A stretch of DNA of 64,000 nucleotides from Polyangiaceae bacterium (GCA_013361525.1 JABFXY010000096.1:30434-94433); one strand, 5' to 3'; positions 45,576 to 54,868 are shown, counted from the stretch's first letter. Notes: generated by a model from the letters alone, not told the origin. Numbers and translations: made by a program.

Positions 45576-46223
45576 TCAGTCGACGCCAGCGGTCTTCACG
45601 AATCTTCGGCGCGGGCTCTCGTCCGGGAGTGGGGACCCGAGCGTGTCGCGGCTAAGCGCCGCGGTCGCCACGAGCTCGTCGACGAAGGCATCGAGCACTC
45701 GCCAGTTCGTGTAAACATGATCGCAGCTCGTGTCCGTCGACGCGCCGGCGGCACGGGCGATCTGTTTCATCATGAAACGGACGATGAAACCGTACCGCGT
45801 GTACGCAAGGGCGCCGGCGATGGGCTTGGTCCTGCTCGGCACCCAGCCAGTCTCCTCGATGAAGTGCTCAATGGCGTGCGCGACGTCGCGTTTCGCCTTC
45901 TGTCGTTTGTCGTCGGGTGCGCTCGGATCCTCCGCGGTCGTCTCGGACAAGCTCACGGAGAGAAAGGCCGCTGGCGTCTCGCCGAGCTCACGGAGATGGG
46001 CTTGTACGAACGTCACCATCTCCGGCTCATGCTTGCCCATGTGGATCGACGCGGCGAAGATCGCACAGTCGAATCGATTCGGGCCGTCCTCGAACGGATC
46101 CGCATCCGCCACGTTCATCGTCGTGACGCGGTGGCCCTGCAACAAAAGCCGCTCCGCAATGTGGTCGGCGATGGCTTCGGTGTGACCCTCTCGGGTCGCG
46201 TACGCGACGAGAATTCTCTTCAT
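45576..46223 (-). CDS. flavodoxin-domain protein, HemG-like
   Basis: A 215-residue protein starting MKRILVAYATREGHTEAIAD, a classic FMN-phosphate-binding loop. ASIHMGKHEPEMVTFVQAHL, FLSVSLSETTAEDP and IAGALAYTRYGFIVRFMMKQ follow; this set matches the flavodoxin-type protoporphyrinogen oxidases (HemG), which pass electrons to quinone. A short acidic-basic tail extends beyond the usual length of about 180. It may act in haem synthesis or as an electron carrier under low oxygen. Confidence 0.85.
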   Translation of the reverse strand: MKRILVAYATREGHTEAIADHIAERLLLQGHRVTTMNVADADPFEDGPNRFDCAIFAASIHMGKHEPEMVTFVQAHLRELGETPAAFLSVSLSETTAEDPSAPDDKRQKAKRDVAHAIEHFIEETGWVPSRTKPIAGALAYTRYGFIVRFMMKQIARAAGASTDTSCDHVYTNWRVLDAFVDELVATAALSRDTLGSPLPDESPRRRFVKTAGVD

Positions 46224-46509
46224 GCCGGGAAGAAATTGCAACCGGCGCGCCTCTCGCCGCTTCGCGGTAGTGCGGGTCGTAACGTTTGCCGGCGTCTGTT
46301 GAGCTGCATCCGCTGCGTGGCCGATGCAACCTTTGCGCGGGCACACTCGCAGCAAGCGCCCGGAGGCCAAGGCCCGGCGCGGATGTTCGCGGGCACTCTC
46401 GGCCTGGAAGAAGCCGTCGAACCGCCTACCGTCTCTTGTTTCGAGTAGGCGGCGACCGGAGCCGACGGAACGGCACCTGCAGCGTGCATAAGGCACAGGA
46501 GCTACCAAA

Positions 46510-47790
46510 ATGCTGCCGAAGGTTTCGGTCCATCGTTTCTGCTGTGCGCCCTTCACGAACGTCGAGAATTATCGGCGCCTCGTCGGTAGCGAGCTGATCG
46601 ACGAGATCGAACGCCTCGCGCGGGACCTCCATGGCGTTCGTATTTGCCACGTGAACTCGACGGGCTTCGGCGGCGGCGTCGCGGAGCTCCTGTCCCGGCT
46701 CGTCCCGCTCGCACGTGCGCTCGGGATTCGAGCGGATTGGCGGCTAATCCAAGGCACGCCGGAGTTCTTCGGCGTGACCAAGTCATTTCACAACGCCCTG
46801 CAGGGAGCTCCCCATACTCTGTCAGAATTGGAAAAAGCGATCTACCTACACATCAACGGCGAGAGTGCGAAGCAACTCGACGCCGACTATGACGTGTTTG
46901 TCGTGCATGACCCACAGCCGGCAGCATTCCGAGCAGCGCTTGGGCCGAACCGTGCAAAGTGGATCTGGCGCTGCCACATCGATACGTCGGCACCGAATCA
47001 CGAGGTCGCCGCATTCCTTTTGCCCTATTTATCGATCTACGACGCCGTCGTGTTCACCATGAAAGAGTTTGCGCTTCCGGGGCTCGATGCCAAGCTTACG
47101 AGCTTTATTGCTCCCGCGATCGACCCTCTCTCGACGAAGAACATGAGCCTGCCCGAGGATCTCTGTACGGCGGTCATTGCCAACGCTGGCATCGACACCA
47201 ACCGGCCTCTCGTCGCGCAAGTCTCTCGGTTCGACCCTTGGAAAGACCCAATGGGCGTCATCGAGGCGTATCGACTCGCGAAGAAGGAGGTCCCTGGGTT
47301 ACAGCTCGCGCTCGTGGGTGCCATCGCGGGCGACGACCCGGAGGGTTGGCAATTGCTCGCATTGGTCGAGAAGGAGACGGCGGACGACGACGATGCGTAC
47401 GTCTTTACGAACTTGGCCGGCGTCGGCAGCATGGAAGTCAACGCATTCCAGCGGGCGAGCGACATCGTGATTCAGAAATCCATTCGCGAGGGCTTCGGAC
47501 TCGTCGTCTCCGAGTCATTTTGGAAGTCGAAGCCGGTCATCGCCGGACCAGCCGGCGGAATTCCGATGCAATTCCCGATCGGTTTCGAACGGTACCTCAC
47601 CCCGAGCATCGAAGGTTGTGCGACGAGCATCGTCGAGCTGCTTCGTCATCCGGACCGTGCCGAGGCATTCGGTCTGGCAGCCCATGACCACGTGCGGCGT
47701 CACTTTCTCTTGCCTCGGCTGCTGCGTGACGACCTGCTCCTTATCAAGACCCTGCTCGCCGGCGGCGGCTCGGTCGTGCACGCGGCCTGA
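46510..47790 (+). CDS. treT: trehalose synthase (TreT-type glycosyltransferase, GT4)
   Basis: A 426-residue retaining glycosyltransferase. VENYRRLVGSELIDEIERLA, CHVNSTGFGGGVAELLSRLV, PEFFGVTKSFHNALQG and WIWRCHIDTS are the conserved N-terminal blocks of TreT-type trehalose synthases. The C-terminal donor-binding part shows VSRFDPWKDPMGVIEAYRLA and IREGFGLVVSESFW. TreT makes trehalose from NDP-glucose and glucose. With the HAD-GH65 phosphorylase the region could both make and break trehalose (inference). The ATG at 46510 is the first good start; its leader is divergent from the flavodoxin gene. Confidence 0.92.
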   Translation: MLPKVSVHRFCCAPFTNVENYRRLVGSELIDEIERLARDLHGVRICHVNSTGFGGGVAELLSRLVPLARALGIRADWRLIQGTPEFFGVTKSFHNALQGAPHTLSELEKAIYLHINGESAKQLDADYDVFVVHDPQPAAFRAALGPNRAKWIWRCHIDTSAPNHEVAAFLLPYLSIYDAVVFTMKEFALPGLDAKLTSFIAPAIDPLSTKNMSLPEDLCTAVIANAGIDTNRPLVAQVSRFDPWKDPMGVIEAYRLAKKEVPGLQLALVGAIAGDDPEGWQLLALVEKETADDDDAYVFTNLAGVGSMEVNAFQRASDIVIQKSIREGFGLVVSESFWKSKPVIAGPAGGIPMQFPIGFERYLTPSIEGCATSIVELLRHPDRAEAFGLAAHDHVRRHFLLPRLLRDDLLLIKTLLAGGGSVVHAA

Positions 47791-47970
47791 GGCAGAGCGC
47801 CGAATCGCCCGGTGTGTCGGACGATGCTGCCGCGGTCGTGCTCGCGGCGCCCCGTCCGCGAGGCATGGACAGGTTGCTGTGGCGAACCACCGCACTCGGT
47901 GCGAATTCGACGCCGCGAGCAGCGCGCACGGCCTTGGCGGCTTCATGATCGCGGAGTCACACTCTCACGC

Positions 47971-48889
47971 GTGCGCAACGCTACGGTGATTGCCGAGGCT
48001 CGTGCCGACGGTTCCGAAACGCTGCTGCGAAGGCTTCGGACGGGCGGCGAATGGTCGAGCGCGTATGTTTGCGAGCGGGCGAGCGTCGCGCATGCGCTCG
48101 CATCCGACCTGTTGCTCGCGCTGCAATCGGCGCTCAAAATCACGTTCGCACTCTGCGTGCTCGCGGTGGTCGTCAAACAATCGGCCGAGCTGGCCTTGTG
48201 GATTGTTGGGTACGTGCTGCCGCTCAATGGCGCGCTCGTGTTTCATCATCCTGGCGGCGGGCCGTTGCGCGGCAATGCCCCGCCGCATCGTCGTCCGTTT
48301 CGATCGCGGGGGCCTCGCGTTTCGAGGAAAGGGACCGACGATCTACGTCGCGAACAATCGTATCTCCTGGATAGAGATCGAACGGCAGAGATTTGGCGAC
48401 ATCTACCAGCGTCACGTGCTGCGGGTCTGGTTAGGATCACCGCAGGATTCACGGCCGCAGCGCCCCCCTCGGATCGTGCAGACCGTTTCGTCTGAAGCAG
48501 CTCGAGCGGTCCGTCCATACGTCGACGCGCTCCGCGCGCGCGCACGCTCGAATCAATTCGCCCCGTCTATCGCGGCTTCGGTTTTGAATTGTCGCGCGCG
48601 AATGACGGTTCATGCGTGGCGCCGGCAGCTCGATCGGTTGGACCAATATCGACATGTGCCGGGGCCTGCATCGTTCGAGTTGCGTGCGGTCTTGACGGAC
48701 GGCCAAGCCCATCCGGAAACGATCGCGGCCGCTGAATACCTCTTGTGGCGTGTCGGCGCCCGCACCAACGACGGTAAGCTTCTACTGCCATCCACCGCGC
48801 TCGGTGTCGCGCTGATGCTCGACGCCCAATCCGAGTGCGGGGTCGACGTTGCTGTCTGCGAGATTACGCCGATGGCATTGTCTGAGTAA
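47971..48889 (+). pseudogene. frameshifted hypothetical membrane-associated protein
   Basis: The N-terminal half, VRNATVIAEARADGSETLLR through a hydrophobic segment (LALWIVGYVLPLNGALVF), is in one frame. The C-terminal half, RIVVRFDRGGLAFRGKGPTI through the stop at 48889, is in another; the switch lies near 48240-48260. Joined, they give one membrane-anchored protein with a soluble domain of about 200 residues. Alternatively the second half is a separate gene starting at ATG 48226. A real frameshift, a sequencing error or two overlapping genes are all possible. Family not recognised. Confidence 0.5.
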
Positions 48890-48916
48890 CAGCCTCGGCA
48901 TGCGCATAGCCGTACG

Positions 48917-48932
48917 TGGCCCGGTGGTTGCT
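48917..48932 (+). promoter_or_regulatory. sigma-54 promoter of the lipoprotein gene
   Basis: TGGCCCGGTGGTTGCT differs from TGGCACG-N4-TTGCT at one key position and has exact spacing. Start of transcription near 48943 leaves a leader with GAGGTGGAG before the ATG at 48956. Confidence 0.6.
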
Positions 48933-48955
48933 CCTCCATGGATCGAGGTGGAGCC

Positions 48956-49363
48956 ATGGTAGAGAAGCTGACGTGGGTCCTGTTGACGACGGCGCTTTGT
49001 TGCGGGGCGTGCGAAAGGCGGGAAAGGCACGATCAGGCCGGTAAGCCGCTCCCGCCGACCAACCAGTCCACCGACACCGCCGTGAACGCCATTGCGCATG
49101 CGCGATGCGAGCGGGAGGAGCGCTGCCAGAGCATCGGAAAGGGCAAGACGTTCAAGGACGTTGCAGACTGCAATGCGACCCTCTCCGAACACGTGCGTAC
49201 CGAGATCAATGCGGGCGAATGTCCGTCAGGTGTAAACAAGGAGAAGCTCACCGAATGCCTCGATGCCATTCGCAAGGAGGCCTGCGGTAAGGTCGTCGAT
49301 GAGCTCGTCCGCATCAACGCGTGCGGTGGGCTAGAGCTGTGTAAGGAGGCGCCTCGGTCGTAG
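48956..49363 (+). CDS. Cys-rich lipoprotein
   Basis: A 135-residue protein. MVEKLTWVLLTTALCCGAC is a lipoprotein signal with the modified Cys at about residue 19. The mature part starts with a flexible Pro/Gln/Thr linker, then a helical domain with paired cysteines: ARCEREERCQSIGKGKTF, VADCNATLSEHV, GECPSGVNKEKLTECLDA and EACGKVVDELVRINACGGLE. This pattern is common in lipoproteins of myxobacteria; function unknown. A sigma-54 promoter precedes it. Confidence 0.8.
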   Translation: MVEKLTWVLLTTALCCGACERRERHDQAGKPLPPTNQSTDTAVNAIAHARCEREERCQSIGKGKTFKDVADCNATLSEHVRTEINAGECPSGVNKEKLTECLDAIRKEACGKVVDELVRINACGGLELCKEAPRS

Positions 49364-49961
49364 CAAGGTGAGCCTGGCTCCGACGGAATTCTTCATCACC
49401 TCAGTCGTGCTTGTCGTCCGTACGAAGCTTCATCTCAAGGCGAGAGCCAGAGGTCGGGCAGCATCGGCAGCCAGAAGCAGTGCAGGCGACTTCTACCAGA
49501 GATCGAACGGTACCTCGCGTTTGCCGTCGCCGCCCCTTTGGGTTTCGATCCTTGCTGATGACGAGTCGACGGCTCGTGCTGCTCGGCGGATGTCCGACGA
49601 GGCCCGCGACCATCGATGCAAGACACCGATTGGCCAACGAGCCAGCCGACATAAGGCGAAGATGCCCAATTGGCCGAGCCAAGACCGAGGTTCGTACATC
49701 GAAAAGCGACTGGTGGGGTTGCTCATCGACACGAGCGTAGAGCGGGAGCCGCGGATCGCAAATGGTGTATGGAGCCACGGACGTGTGGCGATCTGCGGCA
49801 GTCATCTTGCCTCGATGATTCAGAACTGCGCACCACGTTCACGAGGTGGACGCGAGTCGGAACGAGCTATGGGTTTGGTGACGCGCCGGCCCGCGACTTG
49901 CGTGCGGCGGCCCATCACCCCAACGGGTGAGCATGCAGGAACGACGCGACGGGAGGGGATG
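49364..49961. other. 598-bp stretch without a convincing gene, with a sigma-54 promoter
   Basis: Frames are open on both strands but none has a plausible start or composition. The useful feature is CGGCCCGCGACTTGCG at 49887-49902 upstream of the DUF1540 gene. Confidence 0.5.
49887..49902 (+). promoter_or_regulatory. sigma-54 promoter of the second DUF1540 gene
   Basis: CGGCCCGCGACTTGCG: GG at 49888-49889, GC at 49900-49901, exact 10-bp spacing, one change from GGCACG-N4-TTGC in the core. Start near 49913 gives a leader of about 49 nt. Confidence 0.55.
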
Positions 49962-50255
49962 ATGAAAGTAACCAAGATGCCCATGGTCTCGGCCTGTGCG
50001 GTGCACGATTGCGCCTACAACGGACATGGGAATTGCCATGCTCGCGCGATCACGGTCGGCGACGGCGCGCACCCGCGGTGCGACACATTCGTCGTGGCCG
50101 CGGCCCACTCCAACCCGAATACTCCGGTCGCCGGCGTCGGTGCATGCAAGGTCGTCGCGTGCAGCCTCAATAGCGATCTCGAGTGCAGGGCCCAATCGAT
50201 CCGCGTCGGATACCACGAACGACACGCAGACTGCCTGACGTTCACCAAGGGGTAG
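49962..50255 (+). CDS. double DUF1540 small Cys-rich protein, second copy
   Basis: A 97-residue protein, MKVTKMPMVSACAVHDCAYN and CHARAITVGDGAHPRCDTF, then GACKVVACSLNSDLECRAQS and IRVGYHERHADCLTFTKG. It aligns without gaps with the protein at 40254-40547. Eight conserved Cys plus His suggest two small metal or disulfide units. The GGAGGGG site favours the second of two adjacent ATGs (49962). It is convergent with the CBS gene at 50321. Confidence 0.88.
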   Translation: MKVTKMPMVSACAVHDCAYNGHGNCHARAITVGDGAHPRCDTFVVAAAHSNPNTPVAGVGACKVVACSLNSDLECRAQSIRVGYHERHADCLTFTKG

Positions 50256-50320
50256 CTACGGTAGCGCTCGAAGACGCCCCCGACGCCGCGGCGGGGGCGC
50301 ATGTTGCGCTCTATCGCTAC

Positions 50321-50785
50321 TCAGCCGGCCGCGAGCGCCCCTGCCCAGCGCCGCTCCGTGATCGAGGCGAGCGTCCGCGCGACGCCGGGAGCGGTGAGCG
50401 GAATCTTGATCGGTTGCGCCTCCGTCGCAATGTCGGCCAGGCTGATAATCCCAACGAGTCGGCGATCCCTATCAATGACGGGGATACGCCGCACTTGCGC
50501 CTTCGCCATCATGCGCTCCACATCGGCCAGGCTATTGTCCGGCCGACAAGCCACGACCTCGTCGCTCATGGCGGAGTACACGCGCAGATCTCTTAGCGCA
50601 AGGCCGCGCGTATAGGCCGCCATGCAAATATCCCTGTCGGTGATCATCGCGATGACCCGGCGCTCCTCGTCGACCACCGGTAGGCACCCGAGATCGGCCT
50701 CCCACATGATTCGAGCCGCCTCGGACAGTGAGTCCTCAGGCGCACACGTCTTCACGACATGCCTCATTCGAGCGGCCACCTTCAT
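50321..50785 (-). CDS. CBS-domain pair protein, second copy
   Basis: A 154-residue protein with two CBS motifs: HVVKTCAPEDSLSEAARIMW to RRVIAMITDRDICMAAYTRG, and VVACRPDNSLADVERMMAKA to RRLVGIISLADIATEA. It would bind adenine nucleotides and act as an energy or stress sensor. The ATG at 50785 has AAAGGAGAG before it. A putative sigma-54 promoter lies 50 bp upstream. It follows a receiver-domain gene on the same strand by 123 bp. Confidence 0.9.
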   Translation of the reverse strand: MKVAARMRHVVKTCAPEDSLSEAARIMWEADLGCLPVVDEERRVIAMITDRDICMAAYTRGLALRDLRVYSAMSDEVVACRPDNSLADVERMMAKAQVRRIPVIDRDRRLVGIISLADIATEAQPIKIPLTAPGVARTLASITERRWAGALAAG

Positions 50786-50834
50786 CCGACTCTCCTTTGG
50801 AATTCGCGCATCGCGTCGCGTGTGGGCATGCGCC

Positions 50835-50850
50835 TGCAACGTTCGGACCT
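50835..50850 (-). promoter_or_regulatory. possible sigma-54 promoter of the CBS gene
   Basis: The minus strand reads AGGTCCGAACGTTGCA, with exact GG-N10-GC spacing and a perfect TTGCA; the -24 is GGTCC instead of GGCAC. Start near 50824 gives a leader of about 39 nt. Confidence 0.45.
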
Positions 50851-50908
50851 CGAACGTCGCGCACGAGAGCTCGACCGGCCGCAGTCGAGCGTCCTCTGCG
50901 GGCCGCGT

Positions 50909-51334
50909 CTACGTCGACTGCGGGTTCAGCAACGCAGCGACCGCACTGGCCAGCTCCGAAAGACACGCGGGCTTCTCGACCACTTGATCGACGTCGGCCG
51001 ATGACGCTGGTGGGGTCGCGGCGTGGAGCACGATGCGAATGCGCGGGTCGAGGCCGCGGACTGCCGAGGCAAGCTCCAGACCGGACATTCCCGGCATCGA
51101 GAAGTCCGTCACGACGACACCAAACTCGCCGGTCGACGCGCGTAGAATGTCGAGCGCCGTCCGTGGTCCTTCAGCAGCGACGACCGCGAAGCCCATTGTA
51201 GCCAGTCCGCCTTCCACTGCGCGGAGCAGCATGGCGTCGTCATCCACCAAAAGGACCTTGCGGCGGTGCCCGGCGAAAGCCGGCTCGTGCTTCTGTAAGC
51301 CGGAGTCGCTCCTATCGGTGTGCGCAGAAGTCAT
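50909..51334 (-). CDS. stand-alone response-regulator receiver
   Basis: A 141-residue single receiver domain. VLLVDDDAMLLRAVEGGLAT holds the acidic pair, VVVTDFSMPGMSGLELASAV the phospho-acceptor Asp, HAATPP stands in for the Thr/Ser strand and VVEKPACLSEL holds the conserved Lys. It is close to the receiver half of the methyltransferase fusion (DDDTALLRAVERAL, VVVTDLEMPGMSGLELADHI), so a common phosphorelay is possible. It has no output domain. Confidence 0.9.
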   Translation of the reverse strand: MTSAHTDRSDSGLQKHEPAFAGHRRKVLLVDDDAMLLRAVEGGLATMGFAVVAAEGPRTALDILRASTGEFGVVVTDFSMPGMSGLELASAVRGLDPRIRIVLHAATPPASSADVDQVVEKPACLSELASAVAALLNPQST

Positions 51335-51484
51335 CGTGCTATCCCCGTGTTCGCCCGATCGTCCAAGCCCTGTCTGCTAACCGCGGTTGGGACCTGGCCG
51401 CCCAAGCGGCGCGGCCGAGCTGTCGATATGGCAATGCCCATGCCCAACCAGGGCGTCAAGGGGGCCGCGAGCGAGCCGGCGTTC

Positions 51485-51841
51485 TCACTCGACACCCACA
51501 AGCGGCCAGAGAAGGACGATGATGGCCGCAACCACCAGAAGTGCGGCGAAGGTACGTGCGAAAGGCGCGCGAGTGGACGCGGTAATCCGACGAACCTTTG
51601 GACGTGGGACCCCAGTGCGTCTGCGCCGATTGCGAAGTCGATCCAGTCGCTTTGGTCGACGGTACAGGTCGTCGCGGTTTGCCTCGCGCGACAGCGGTCG
51701 AGAACTCGAAGCCCCTGTGTCGGCGGTCAGTGCCCGACTTCGGGTGCGGGAGGGGGACTCGAGCTCATTCGAATTGGCGACGAATGCCCTGCCGAGCGAT
51801 GCGAGGTCTTTGCATGGCCGCCCACTTTCTTTGCTCATCAT
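51485..51841 (-). CDS. hypothetical protein with C-terminal membrane anchor
   Basis: A 118-residue protein. A polar, Arg-rich body ends in a single hydrophobic segment (FAALLVVAAIIVLLWPLVGV), so it is probably tail-anchored in the inner membrane. The pair of ATGs at 51841 and 51838 follows GGGGGG. No family recognised. It is divergent from the Ca2+-type ATPase gene. Confidence 0.6.
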   Translation of the reverse strand: MMSKESGRPCKDLASLGRAFVANSNELESPSRTRSRALTADTGASSSRPLSREANRDDLYRRPKRLDRLRNRRRRTGVPRPKVRRITASTRAPFARTFAALLVVAAIIVLLWPLVGVE

Positions 51842-52115
51842 CCCCCCTTTCAAGCCGCCCGCCCGAGCCGTCGAGAGCGTCTGCGAATAGTGCTGAATGA
51901 TCGAGCCAGGATAGAACGCGAGCAGCTGATTAGAAATGAGGGTTTTGCCCACGCCGGTGTGGCGATTCGCAGCGAGCGGGGTCAATGGCTCGGAGAAAAA
52001 CGGTGCGCGCCGGCAAGTCGCGCATGCGGCATGGGCAATGCCCGTATGCCGCCGTGCCGGCCCAAGCCCCTCGCAACCAACCACCGAGACGCCTTATTGC
52101 GCTTGGGAGGTGCCC

Positions 52116-54548
52116 GTGACGACGCAAGAGGGGCTCGATGCCCGCACCGCACAGCGGCGGCTGCTCGATAACGGTCCGAACGAGATCGAGCGCGAGCAGC
52201 GGCAACATCCGGCATTGATGCTGGCAGGGCAGTTCAAAAGCCCGGTCGTGCTGCTTCTTGTCGCAGGCTGTATCGTCGCTGCCGCGTTGGGCGAGCTCGC
52301 GGACGCAATCGCCATCCTCGCGATCGTCGTCATCAATGGAGTGATCGGCTTCTTCCAGGAGTTCAGGGCCGAGCGGGCGGTGCACGCCTTGCGCGCCATG
52401 ACGGCACCCCGCGCGCGCGTTCGGCGCGACGGCCGAGCGCTCGAGATACCTGCCTCCGAGGTTGTCACGGGCGACGTCCTCCTGCTCGAGGCAGGCGACG
52501 TCGTTGCTGCGGATAGCCGCGTGGTCGAAGCGCATGCACTCGCTACGAACGAGTCGGCCCTGACAGGAGAGAGCCTGCCCGTCGACAAATATGTCGAATT
52601 GATTCACGCCGATGCACCAATCGCCGATCGCTCCGGCGCCGCCTTCATGGGCACCGCGGTCGTGGCCGGAACGGGGACGGCTGTCGTCACCGCGACCGGG
52701 ATGGCGACGGAGCTCGGCAAGGTCGCCCGCCTGCTCTCTACGACACAGTCGACGAAGACGCCGCTCGCTACGCGCCTGGAAGCGACGACGCGCGCTCTGC
52801 TGTTTGCGTGCTTGGGCATTGTTGCCGTCACTGCTGTGATCGGGCTCCTACGCGGACAAGCACTCTTTGACGTCGGCCTCTCAGCAGTCTCTCTCGCCGT
52901 GGCAGCAATTCCCGAAGGGCTGCCCGCGGTCGTCACGATCGCCTTGGCGCTCGGCGTCCAGCGCATGGCGGACCGGCACGTCGTCGTTCGAAAGCTGCCG
53001 GCTGTCGAGACCCTTGGGTGCACGACCGTGATTTGTACGGACAAAACGGGGACTCTCACGACGGGCATGATGACGGTACGCGAGCTATGGGGCGCCGATC
53101 ACGTGAACGTCCTTGATGCGGCCGCCGCTTGCAGCGACGCCGAGCTCGCCGAGGATGAGCGGTCGGGCACCGGTGACCCAACCGAGGTCGCGCTTCTCGT
53201 CGCGGCCGCAGAACGCGGCGTATATCGCGAGCACATCGAAAAAGAGAGACCACGTCGCCTGGTGCGACCGTTCGACGCCAATCGCAAGCGCATGAGCATT
53301 CTGAGGGCGGATGGTAGGCTCTACGTCAAGGGCGCACCGGATACGGTACTCCCGCTATGCGTTGGGGGTACCGGCGCGGCGGCGGCTGCCAACACCGACA
53401 TGGCGTCGCGCGGTCTTCGCGTGCTCGCGGTAGCCGTGGGTGAGACGGACGAGGAGCGCGACTTGAGGCTGGTCGGGCTCGCCGGCATGGCCGATCCTCC
53501 GCGCACGGAAGCCATCGAGGCGGTCGCCGCTGCGCGCGCCGCAGGTATCAAGACCGTGATGATCACCGGCGACCAAGCCCTGACGGCGGCGTCGATCGCG
53601 CGGGAGCTCGGCATCGTGCGCCGCGGGGAGTCTCTCGAGTCACGGGTCCACGCGCGCGCGACCCCGGAAGACAAGCTCCGGATCGTTCGAGAGTGGAAGG
53701 CACGTGGCGACGTCGTCGCGATGACGGGCGACGGTGTAAATGACGCCCCTGCGCTGCGGGAAGCCCACGTCGGCATCGCGATGGGACGCGGAGGCACCGA
53801 GGTAACGCGAGAGGCATCGCATGTCGTGCTCGCGGACGACAACTTCGCGAGCATCGTGGCCGGAGTCAGAGAAGGGCGGGCCATCTTCGACAACATCCAG
53901 AAGACGGTCGTTTACCTGCTCGCCGGCAACGCAGGCGAGCTGCTTGTTGTGCTCGGCGCCGCATTGTTCGGATTACCGGTGCCGTTGCTGCCACTGCATC
54001 TTCTCTGGATCAACCTCGTGACGGATGGTTTTCCAGCGCTCGCGCTGGTCATGGATCCGCCCGAGGGCGACGTGCTCCAGCGCAATCCTCGACCGCCGTC
54101 AGCGCCTCTCCTGGGTCGGAGCGAGTGGCAAATGATCGTTGCGACGGCGGTTTTACAATGCATTGTGACACTAGGCATCTTCGCCTGGGTGCTTCGCAAT
54201 CGGGATGTGTCGGAGGCGCGCAATCTAGCGTTTTCCGTGCTCGTTCTGGGAGAGCTGTTCCGGGCCTTTGCCGCGCGGAGCACGACGCGAATTTTTTGGG
54301 AGGTCGGCGTCTTTTCGAACGCAAAGCTGCTCGGCGTCATCGCGCTGTCGGTCATGGTCCAGCTCGCCCTTCACCACGTACCAATCGCGCAGCGGCTGTT
54401 CAACCTCCGTGACCTCTCATCGCTCGACTACGGCATCGCCGTTCTACTGGGGCTGGTGCCTGTCACCGCGATCGAGCTTTGGAAGCTCGCGATGCGCCTG
54501 TGGCGGCGCGTGCGCCGCGCCTCGACGTCGAGCCATATTCACGCCTAA
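52116..54548 (+). CDS. P2A-type (Ca2+-like) cation-transporting ATPase
   Basis: An 810-residue P-type pump. Actuator motif ALTGESLPVDK, M4 motif AIPEGLPAVVTIALALGVQR, phosphorylation site CTDKTGTLTTGMM, YVKGAPDTVL, TGDGVNDAPALREAHVG, and M6 WINLVTDGFPALAL. The IPEGLPA plus NLVTDGFPA pair provides the residues of a SERCA-type site. M. tuberculosis CtpF is a comparable dormancy-linked pump. The GTG at 52116 has GGGAGG at the right distance; an earlier GTG is at 52110 and an ATG at 52038. Confidence 0.9.
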   Translation: MTTQEGLDARTAQRRLLDNGPNEIEREQRQHPALMLAGQFKSPVVLLLVAGCIVAAALGELADAIAILAIVVINGVIGFFQEFRAERAVHALRAMTAPRARVRRDGRALEIPASEVVTGDVLLLEAGDVVAADSRVVEAHALATNESALTGESLPVDKYVELIHADAPIADRSGAAFMGTAVVAGTGTAVVTATGMATELGKVARLLSTTQSTKTPLATRLEATTRALLFACLGIVAVTAVIGLLRGQALFDVGLSAVSLAVAAIPEGLPAVVTIALALGVQRMADRHVVVRKLPAVETLGCTTVICTDKTGTLTTGMMTVRELWGADHVNVLDAAAACSDAELAEDERSGTGDPTEVALLVAAAERGVYREHIEKERPRRLVRPFDANRKRMSILRADGRLYVKGAPDTVLPLCVGGTGAAAAANTDMASRGLRVLAVAVGETDEERDLRLVGLAGMADPPRTEAIEAVAAARAAGIKTVMITGDQALTAASIARELGIVRRGESLESRVHARATPEDKLRIVREWKARGDVVAMTGDGVNDAPALREAHVGIAMGRGGTEVTREASHVVLADDNFASIVAGVREGRAIFDNIQKTVVYLLAGNAGELLVVLGAALFGLPVPLLPLHLLWINLVTDGFPALALVMDPPEGDVLQRNPRPPSAPLLGRSEWQMIVATAVLQCIVTLGIFAWVLRNRDVSEARNLAFSVLVLGELFRAFAARSTTRIFWEVGVFSNAKLLGVIALSVMVQLALHHVPIAQRLFNLRDLSSLDYGIAVLLGLVPVTAIELWKLAMRLWRRVRRASTSSHIHA

Positions 54549-54868
54549 GGCGCACCTTTTGGGGGCGTGTGATTGCAGAGCTGTGACATGGTCTTGCGCG
54601 CAGGGATGTTGACTCCTGGGCGTCCCGCTGCTCGGGTTGCGGCCGGGAGCCGCGCGCGGACTTCAAGGTGGGTCTTCCGTGGCGCACGGCTTGCGCCACA
54701 CAGGCAATCCGTGCGCGCGAGGCGACACGAGTCGATCCGGAATCCAGGGCGAATGCGCGGCGATGCCGACGGCATCCCTGTTGCTTAGCAGCGGCGCGTA
54801 GGCATTCCTGATGCGTCGCGAGCAACGACCATCCCACGCATTTGCAGATGCCGAGGGCAGGTGACGAC
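54549..54868. other. 320-bp stretch without a convincing gene
   Basis: No credible coding frame is seen. A weak sigma-54-like sequence (TGGCGCACGGCTTGCG, -24 GG at 54681) lies about 175 bp before the OsmC start, but GGCGC is a poor -24 element. Confidence 0.35.

Noticed and set aside
46238..46251. Sigma-54-like GGCGCGCCGGTTGC before the flavodoxin gene
   Set aside because: Weak -24 and only about 3 nt of leader; one of the chance matches expected in high-GC DNA.
51320..52171. Plus-strand frame across the region before the P2A ATPase
   Set aside because: Antisense to a small membrane-anchored protein with a good ribosome-binding site, and no recognisable domain.
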